Positions 56,366 to 64,000 of a stretch of 64,000 bases of DNA are shown here, piece after piece. The stretch is from Chinchilla lanigera (lineage: Eukaryota; Chordata; Mammalia; Rodentia; Chinchillidae): contig NW_004955470.1 in assembly GCF_000276665.1 (NCBI RefSeq), positions 4,915,497 to 4,979,496 on the forward strand. The letters are read 5' to 3'. The position numbers and the translations under genes are program-made. The first letter of the stretch is position 1; each line of letters opens with the position of its first letter. Below the pieces are notes generated by a model. That model was not told the DNA's origin. It worked only from the letters and a program-made list of their open reading frames with translations, and did no database searches.

Positions 56366-59300
56366 TTTTAAATGTGTGTTTTCAATGTTGTACTCAGGAC
56401 ATGTGCACGCCAGATCCCAGGTTGTAAAGACAAAGGGAACAGCTGTGTCTTGAGGGAGCTCCTTGTGGGCAGGGGTTCACAGTCTGGGCCGGGCATCCTG
56501 GTTCTGCTGTTGTTCACTTTGTGAACTGGGACCGTTTTCCTTTCCCTCTCTGGCGCTGGGTCTTCGGCATTACCTGGAGCACTCAGTCAGATAATGACTG
56601 AAAAGCGCTTGACAAAGCCAGGCTTCCTCGCCAGCCCTTGCAGTCAAGTATGAGGAGGGGAGAAACGGAATCGTTTCTCTGTGTCCTCTGCGGGCCTGCA
56701 CCTCAGTGAGCAGAGGCAGGGCTCCTCTGGTCCTCGGCCTCTGCTGGCAGCACGCACCAGCTCTGCTGATGGACTTGCGCAGACGTGCGTCCACATAAGG
56801 CACGTTGTTACGGATGTTGAAGTCCTGGCCCATGTGACTATCTATACCTGGAGTCAGCGTCTGTAAAGAGGTAGAGGTAGACTATGGCTCTAACCCAATG
56901 GGACTGGTGCCTTCTGAGCAGGGACACTGAGGAAGAAGCACACGGGAGAAGACCGCGTGAGGATGCAGCCAGAAGGCGCTGTCTGCTGGCCAGGGAGAGA
57001 GCTCTTTCTCAGCAGGAACAGAATCGGCCGCACCGTCCTCATGCACTTCGCAGCCTGCAGCACTCCGAGAAGACGCGTGTCTGTGGTTGGGCCCCACGCT
57101 GTGGCATTGTGGCAGACTAGCATCGCAGCATGCGTCGGAGGTGGAGTCCCAGTGTTGTTGTGTAGCACCCACAGCGTTAGTGCCAGTCTGCCCCAAGGGA
57201 CTGGGAAAACAGCCACAGTCAAAATTATGGAGGTGGAGGTGAGGAAGATAATTATAACTGCAACGCAGTTTGGGGGATGTTTTTCTCTCCCCCTTTATGG
57301 ACCAGCCTGGTGACAGAGGCCCCCTGTTGACCTGCTGTGCGTCCTGCTGGGAATAGGGTCACGTGCTGCAGAGACCCAAGAAATGTCAGATTCGCTTTGG
57401 AGTTTGAGCCACTCCTGATCCCTGACCACACCCAAAACAGTGGTGTCAGGTCGTAGGGGTGTTTCTCCCCTGCGTTTCAGGTTCACAGCACTTTGTCTGC
57501 ATAGCCCTTTCTTTGGGCATAGGGTTTGATCTGTTGCTCATTTAAGATCTACAGAGTGCTATATTCATTTGACTTTATTTGAAATTCGAAAGTTTTTCTG
57601 AATATTGCCCCAACTAATCTGATGAATGCAGAGCTTGAGAATTTATGCCTTAAAAGGCCAAACTACTGATATGTTTAGAGGCTTTCTTATGACTTATTTC
57701 TCCCCTTTTCTGAACCATCTAGGGTAGAGCAGCTAAAAACCCTTTTGGAATTAGTGTCAGAAAGTCTTCCTCTTGTTTTTTAACTAAGTTTTTAAAAAAT
57801 AAACACAATGTTTTATGTTCACAGCAAGTTGAGCAGAAAGTAGAGTCCCACGTCCCTCCCCACACGGAGTGTCCTTGGTCACGCTCTGGTGAACGGCAAG
57901 GACACAGGAGAAGATTCCTTCTTTAGGAAAGCAGTGGGTGCTAAGCTTGGTTGACCTTCACAGGGTCATGGGAGAGTGATGACTCCCTGAGGGGCTGCAG
58001 CTCCGGAAGTCTTTAGCATTCGGGCCGGGTCTGCGAGAGGGCTGCAGAAAGGTCAGAGTCCTTCTCTTACTGGTTGTGTACACTAACTGGGGACAAGACG
58101 ACCTGTTGTGCGTGCGGAGACCCCCTGAGATGAGGAGCAAGGATTTCCCTGTGGTGGGCAGGCTTTGTTGTGAGACGCAAATGACAAAACTGGGTAAACA
58201 CAATCCATATTGTCGGGGGCACCCCGCCAGCACGGCACAGTACAGCAGGCGGGAGGGGAAGGGTGGGGCGAAGGGAGCCCCGTCTGCTGGGGGACGCTGA
58301 GTGCAGTTTGTGATTTGCCTGAGACAGGGCCGTTAAGTTAATGTCTGAACCACGCCCGAGCCCAGGGGTCCGACCTGGTGCCATCTGTGGCCCTCACATT
58401 TCTCTGCCCCTCCCTTGGGCTGACGAAACAGGTACCCTGTGCTGCTGAGCTGAGCAGTGCTGTGGGGGTTCAGCTTCGTTGCCCTTTCGGTCTTTGGATC
58501 TGTGCAGCGTCTCTGACTCATCTGTGACCCCGGCTATCTGCACCCACCGTGCCCGGCCCTCCCACACGGTGTTCCGGAATGGTGCGTGTGCTCACGCCTG
58601 TCCTGTAGGTGTGCAGCTGCCTCCAAGGGCCTCCTTCTCCCTGGCCCCTGCTGTGGGCTGTTGGTAGTGGAGGGCGTTAGGCAACAGCTGTTTTCTCCTG
58701 GGCCAGCTGAGTTCTCCAGAGGGGAAGTGCTCCGCTTGCGGAGGCCTCCCGCCTTGCGCTCTGCAGTGTCCTGGCCTAGAGGAGGGCCAGAAGTTGGTCA
58801 GGGGAAGGAAGCTGGAAGGGCTTGGGAGATGCCCTCTACGTGCTGGCTTCCAGTGTTTAGCTTTTCTACAAGTTTCTGGCAGTGGGGAATGGGATCAGTT
58901 CTAAAAAATAAACTTCACAGGCACATTTTCCCTGATGGCTTTATTATCTGACTGCCAAGGATTTTTATTAAAAAATGTAAAAGCACAAGTAGATGTTTTA
59001 ATTAGCCTTCCTGTCACTGCTCTTGGTGGTGGTACTTTTACAAACGGTATGTGACAGGAAGACACTTTGTGGAGGGCCTTTGTCCTCCACGCCATCTCTG
59101 CGTTTCAGAATTCAGTTGCATTGTTTCTCTTTTCTCCAAAAAAGAAATAGTGGTAAAAGTACCTTTTGGTGTCTGATTACACAGATATCCTGACTCATTC
59201 ACAGTCTCCTTGGAAACAAAAGCATCATCATCCTAGGAATCTTTCTAGAACAAGACCGAGGTGGAAAACCAGAAAATAGTTCTGGCAACTTTCTTAAGAA

Positions 59301-60251
59301 ATGTCATTGCTACTGTGACATCTAGGAATGAGGTTATCTAGGAATCCCAGCTCAGGGGCAAAAGATGGCCCCATTGTAAGGTTTCGGCTGATAGACCTGA
59401 AAGTGCTTGGCTCTTGAATTGCCAGGTGGTTGTAGTGTCTTTGGTTGTTGTGGGTTTTGCATTTGCTTAGTTATTTGTTACTGGGTTTTGCATTTGTGGA
59501 GTCAGTGTCCTTCACCACCAGACAGCATCAGGCAAACAGTCCAGCGTGGCCAGAGCTCTAGACTCGCCTCTCCAGAGACGTCCTCCGTAAAGGTCTGGAC
59601 TGCTGCCTTCCTCCCCGTCCCTGTCCTCCCTTTCTTCCCATTTTCTCTTCCTTTCTCTTCCCTGCCCTCTTTTGTTATGAGGGTGTGGAGCACTGGACGG
59701 AGCTCTGTTCCACCCAGCAGTGAATAGTTAAAATGATATTCCATGTTTACCGTGAAAGCCAGCAGTTCATACACCACTTTCCAGAGACCTACATGTTGTA
59801 AGCCATGCTAAGTGTCAGGCTCACTTTCTGTTTCCAAGTTACATAGAGGACCAAGCCGCCTGTCTTCAGTTTAGTTTGTGGGGAGGAAGCCAGAAGCCGT
59901 TGGTTCATGTTCTCCACTTGAAGGCCTTGGGCAGGTCGTCCTTAGTCTTCTGGCTTCCTGCCTTGTTCCAAAGATAACTTCTCTTCCCGGCATTTCATTG
60001 ATCTCGGCGTGTTGCTTTGCTTTTAGAGCCCTTTGTAGAATTTTGTTACTAGTTAGATAATGCCATATTTTCTCGGGAAGTCAACTTTGACACTTGTGCC
60101 TTAGAAAACAGGCTTTCCTAGTGATTATAAAAATAAACAGAGCCCACCTACCTCCAGTCATCTAAAGCACAGAGACCTTCTGAATTCTTCTTACTTGTAC
60201 CCTGTCAGTGGCAGCCTAGAAAGAAATAACGTATTTGCAGTGAATCTGCAG
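56366..60251. other. Intron-like DNA
   Basis: Almost 4 kb without a recognised gene or repeat. A GC-rich pocket lies at about 58205-58310. Confidence 0.35.
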
Positions 60252-60321
60252 GTGCCTCGCCAGCCCCCGGGCCCTGCTGCTGACGGTGCAGGAGGATGGG
60301 GAGGAGATCAGCAGGGGCAAG
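60252..60321 (+). other. Exon-like interval with open frame
   Basis: A 70-bp interval ends at a strong donor (GGCAAG|GTGAGG). The acceptor (aatctgcag, 60251) has a poor pyrimidine tract; a better one (acttgtaccctgtcag) lies about 40 bases upstream. In one frame the interval reads a leucine-rich start and then TVQEDGEEISRGK, ending exactly in phase 0. That frame has a stop just upstream of the nearer acceptor. The composition looks coding, but I recognise no family. Confidence 0.3.
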
Positions 60322-60639
60322 GTGAGGGGCTGGGCTGCCTGGCTTTGCCTGGAGCTGAACTTTTGCCTGGGGTCCTGTAGTGCACAGATGCCAGTGCTTA
60401 CAGCAAGCCGGAGACTATCTTACCAGGTTTGCTAGCTGCGTCTTCCCTTTGTTTTCCCCAAGCTCCATTAGCCTGGAGTTTTGAAGGTTGCCCAGATATT
60501 AAAGTACTGCACTCATAATCGCTGTCAAGTAAACAAAACCAAGGCCTGGCTTTGTAGTTTCAGTGACCCGGTATAAACCAGAGCATGGATTTAGTTTCTC
60601 ATTCAGAAAAAGCATGTGAAGCATCAAGACTGCGTTATA
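60322..60639. other. Intron-like DNA
   Basis: Nothing is recognised. Confidence 0.35.
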
Positions 60640-61045
60640 GCTACTTTCTATTGCTGTGACAGACACCCAAGATAAACATGAGTTTGTTCTGGGTCATGGC
60701 TTCAACCTGTGAGCACTTGGACCGTTGCTTTTGGGCCTGTGGTGAAGCACAGAGCAGAGGAAACCTGTTCACTTTGTAGCAGCCAGGAAGCAAAGTGAGG
60801 AAGGGGCTGGGCTCCCCATATCCCCTTCAAGGACCTCGCATGATGACCTCCGCCTGCCACGCCTCCAGGAAGCCTCCTGGGGATCCACTCTCCCTATAGC
60901 ACCACAGGCTCATGACCCAGCTGCTCGCTTGTGAGCCTTGAGGGTCATTGAAGGCCCAAACACAGGCCCAAGCTTGGACCGGTCTAAACTTTGTGGGAGG
61001 TCACAGGGATATTGAGCTCCTCTGACAAGAGGGAACTTTGCTTTT
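60640..61045 (-). mobile_element. Rodent MaLR-type LTR, antisense
   Basis: 'gctactttctattgctgtga', 'ctgggtcatggcttcaacct', 'gtgagcacttggaccgttgc' and 'ttttgggcctgtggtgaagc' mark it, and farther on 'gacctccgcctgccacgcct'. It fits the antisense reading of the family seen at 35575 and 53935. Confidence 0.55.
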
Positions 61046-61889
61046 AGGTTTAGGGAAAAGGACTGGTCAGGTCTTTAGGTTATTTGCGTGGGCCGACATG
61101 TTGGTTCACCGTTTTTAGGTAGCCAGCACTGCCCCAGTGTGAGCTGGTTCACTGTCCCTGTGAGGCTTCCTGGGGTAAACCCGAAGGAAGATGTGGGAGT
61201 TTTTGTAAGGAGAGGGGCGGCGCATGCTTTGTCCTTGAAGAAGGGAGTGTGTGTCACCACTGATGGCGAGGTGACTGTTCCTCAAAATGTCTCGACATGT
61301 TCTTTGTTTACCAAATCGGGACCTCCTCCAGCGAGTGAATAAAACCTGCTAAGAACAGTAAAAAGAAGAAATTGCGAGTTCTCATACAGAGAGCAGAGGT
61401 CCTGTCCATGGAGCCCGCCTGTCACCACAGAGACCCAGCCTCGAACTCCTTGTTCATTCTGTTTTCTCCCTGAAATACAGCTTTTCATGCAGTACTTCCA
61501 TTGGCACTGGCTCCAGTATCAGAAACACAGGGCGTTTTTGCTTTTTGACTTTAATAATAGTATTGTTGGCCAGGTCTGTTCCTCTCTCTTGTTCACAAAG
61601 TTTTGTTTTTTAAAAAAATTATTTTGAAACATTTTGACAAATGCATTGACAATATTTTTTCAAGGACCTTAATTTCGGCTTAAGAAAAGGAAATCACACA
61701 TGAATGACAGACACCGAGATACTGCTCGCATCCTGCGTTCCTCCCTTTTTCTTCTCTGGAAAGAACCTTTCCTGTTGGTGTCTTTGTTGCTTAATGTGAA
61801 GGCTGGGGATGGGGCCACCTCCTGCGCAGCCACAGGGGACACTTGTAGGGGTGACGGGAGGAACGTAGTGTTTGGTGTGTCTTGCATCA
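61046..61889. other. Intron-like DNA
   Basis: No gene or clear repeat is recognised. Confidence 0.35.
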
Positions 61890-61957
61890 GAAGCGTTTCC
61901 TCCCGGGATGTCCTGGACGGAAGGAAGTGTTTCCTCCCAGGATGCCCTGGAGGGAAG
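61890..61957. repeat. Two-copy 34-bp tandem repeat
   Basis: Copies at 61890-61923 (starting gaagcgtttcctcccgggat) and 61924-61957 (starting gaagtgtttcctcccaggat) match at 30 of 34 positions. Three of the four differences remove a CpG from the second copy. Confidence 0.9.
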
Positions 61958-63242
61958 AAAATAATATTCCAATGAAGACTGGTGTAAGATTTTTAAAAAA
62001 AGAACTGAGTGTGTGTGAATTTGCTTAAAAAGCAAGGAACTTAAGAAGTGTAAAAGACTGTGCCCTTTATTAGCCCTTTGTGGTCTGTTTTACATGTGGG
62101 AAAGAACACTGAACTGGTTAGGCCTGTTTCAGGCCCCAGCTTCCTTCTGTAGCTGTGACCTTGAGGGAACTCTTCTATCTTGGTGAGCTTGGCCCCCAGG
62201 TGCCACTGTAAAATACATGCAGAATATCACCCAGCAGTGCAGTGAGAGGACCGAGGAGCCAAGGGCGCACTGCATCTACAGACTGTCATGGCTGCTCTCA
62301 CTTGCACTTCCTCCCCAGCAAGGGTACCCAGGGTGCCCTCTACAGGGTGTGTCTCTCCATGGAGATCAGATGGGGCAGCCAGGTGGCTGGAAGTCATCAC
62401 AGGCTTGGCAGTTCCTCCTTTCTAACCCTCTCCCGTGGGTTGGAAAGCTTGATCCTTCGTGAGTACAAGCAGCAGCTGCTGGTGAAGCCCTGGAGACATG
62501 ATAATGTGCAGTGCTGATTGCTCTTCCCTGGAGGAAGGCAAGGTGGGCGCCATCTTGAATATGCCACCTACAGTGGCCCACAGTGGGAGCACCCCACCCA
62601 AAGCAGGGCAGGTCAGAGTTGTGTGTTGACACAGTAAGCCATGTTTTATTCTAAAGCTCTTCGTTTCATTCAGAGGAGAAGAGTGGTATGTTGAAGTGGT
62701 GTCAGGTGCAGATCTGCTCCTCTGCTGTGCTTGACAGCTTTCATTTGGGCGATGGTGGCTGCTGGGCACTGCTACTGTGACCAGATAGCCACTGAGTGGG
62801 CTGGGCGAGGATGGAGTAGGGATTGTGGCGGAGAGGCTTTCTGGGGTCAGTCAAGCTCATGTTCTTGTGAGTGTTTCTGTACAACAGCCTCATCCATCAC
62901 ATTCATATAATTCTGAGTTCACTTGTGTTGGGATTTTCTTTGTATTTAATTTATAGACCTCTTTAGTTCAAAAATGCTAAGCAAGAAGAATCTAATTCTG
63001 TCTAGTTAAAAAAGTCTAGTTGACCCTAGGAGTTCTTTGATGTTTCTTTTTATAGCTTAAGGAATACCTGCCATAGGGCAGTCTCTTTTGGCTACTCTCA
63101 GTTGTGATGAGTTGAGGGGATTGTGTCTCGCCTCCCCATGCTTTGTGGGAACTCTCCACCCCAGCTCATGTTGTAGTGATCCCAGCCCTCCAGCCAGGGA
63201 CGTCCGGCTCCAGTTGAGCTCATGGATTCCTTTCCTTGGCAG
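61958..63242. other. Intron-like DNA
   Basis: No gene is recognised. A possible MIR-like string lies around 62130-62180. Confidence 0.35.
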
Positions 63243-63327
63243 GGGCTGAAATGCAGCCAGGTGGTGCGGCGCGAGCCCACATGTGCCCTGAATCACCTGC
63301 AGAGGGAGGCGGGAATGGGGGACGTGG
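63243..63327 (+). other. Exon-like interval with strong splice sites
   Basis: An 85-bp interval with local CpG content lies between a good acceptor (gattcctttccttggcag) and a donor (GACGTGG|GTGAGC). Two plus frames are open throughout; one contains GLKCSQVVRREPTC, the other AEMQPGGAARAHMC. The second frame is phase-compatible with the phase-1 donor at 15520, but one frame in three would be by chance. I do not recognise either peptide. Confidence 0.3.
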
Positions 63328-64000
63328 GTGAGCAGAGAAGTGTCCCCTGCGCTGCTGGCGGTGGAGTCCTTGGGCAAGTCCGTGTGTTCCCGCTCTAGCT
63401 TTCTAAGTCAGCCCAGAACCTTGATGACAGTGTCTCCTGCTTCAGTTCGTCAGAGTTGGGTTCCTTTACCCTGAGTTGGCACAGGTCCTGGCTGTTTGAC
63501 AGTAGTACTTACCCTGTCCTCAGGGAATATCTTCTAAAGCCTCCAGTGGATCCGGAAACCATGGATAATATACATACACTGTTACATACACTGCTTTTTC
63601 CTCGATGTGCATGCTTGTGATAAAGATGAATTAATAAAGTAGGCACAGTCCACAGAATAACTGTTGTGTTGTCTGTATCAGCGGGCCTGCCATTCTAAAA
63701 TTATGAGCCCACCTAGGAGACAGGTGGCAGGTACACGACACTGGGGCAACAACATGATGTGTTTCCAGATCGCAGTGTTCAGTGTCCTCTGAAGTAGTTG
63801 CCGGTCGCCTCTGCTGCCCTTTAAACCAGACGGACCTGTGAACACCTGATTCTGAGCATGTGGGATGGGGGTCTTGTCCTCTTTTTAAAGTGGTTTAATT
63901 GCCAGGTTTCTAAAGCTTACCTTGCTGTGCAATGTAAATATTTCATGGGTTTGATACTGTTTAACTCATATTTTGATGCCAACAAAGATTTAGGGGTTAA
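63328..64000. other. Intron-like DNA to window end
   Basis: Nothing is recognised. An 'attaataaagtaggc' string near 63630 contains an AATAAA without other signs of a gene 3' end. Confidence 0.35.

Noticed and set aside
63630..63650. Polyadenylation signal marking a gene 3' end
   Set aside because: A lone AATAAA in AT-rich DNA without an upstream coding exon or GU-rich element that I can support.

Overview
The window is a piece of a mammalian nuclear genome, most likely a rodent. The evidence is in the repeats. There are 7SL-derived B1-type SINEs, tRNA-derived ID-type SINEs and fused B1+ID (B4-type) SINEs. There are 5'-truncated L1 elements that share one 3' tail, rodent-style MaLR LTRs, and older mammalian repeats (MIR, MER20, MLT1-like LTRs, old L1). 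The ID consensus in this window ('...cctggcaagcgcaaggtcctgag...') is unlike the mouse/rat form. A castorimorph rodent such as beaver is my best guess, from memory and not verified. No bacterial, phage, CRISPR or operon-like content is present.

Layout. Positions 1-13,780 are AT-rich and repeat-dense: ID, B1 and B4 SINEs, two L1 3' ends (2921-3991, 5159-6121), MLT1-like LTR pieces and a MER20. No coding gene is recognisable there. Positions about 13,790-15,560 form a CpG island with a plus-strand promoter layout: an NRF1-type palindrome, GC boxes, two CCAAT boxes 30 bp apart and a TATA-like box at 14277. The island is broken by a 100-N assembly gap (14972-15071). Its downstream half holds a CRE-like site next to a short ATG-initiated reading frame that runs into a good splice donor at 15520. 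This is probably the 5' end of a plus-strand gene. I could not identify the gene from the 17 codons visible.

From about 15,560 to the end (48 kb) the sequence behaves like a long first intron, or intron plus intergenic DNA. It is GC-moderate and SINE-poor. It carries an old antisense L1 (24037-26290) that hosts two SINEs and a younger nested L1 partly lost in a second gap (25209-25381). It also carries a third L1 3' end (42470-43700), a three-layer nested LTR/MaLR/B4 locus (32448-33480), a 19-bp minisatellite (41895-42035), a diverged 174-bp tandem duplication (40373-40712), a mariner-type transposase tail (18600-18680) and microsatellites. A few exon-like intervals with paired splice sites and an open frame (16151-16236, 60252-60321, 63243-63327, and 7898-7970 upstream of the island) are given as low-confidence candidates.

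No convincing new biological system was found. The most useful leads are the 5' gene structure around the gap, the exon-like intervals, and the nested or tandem repeat structures.
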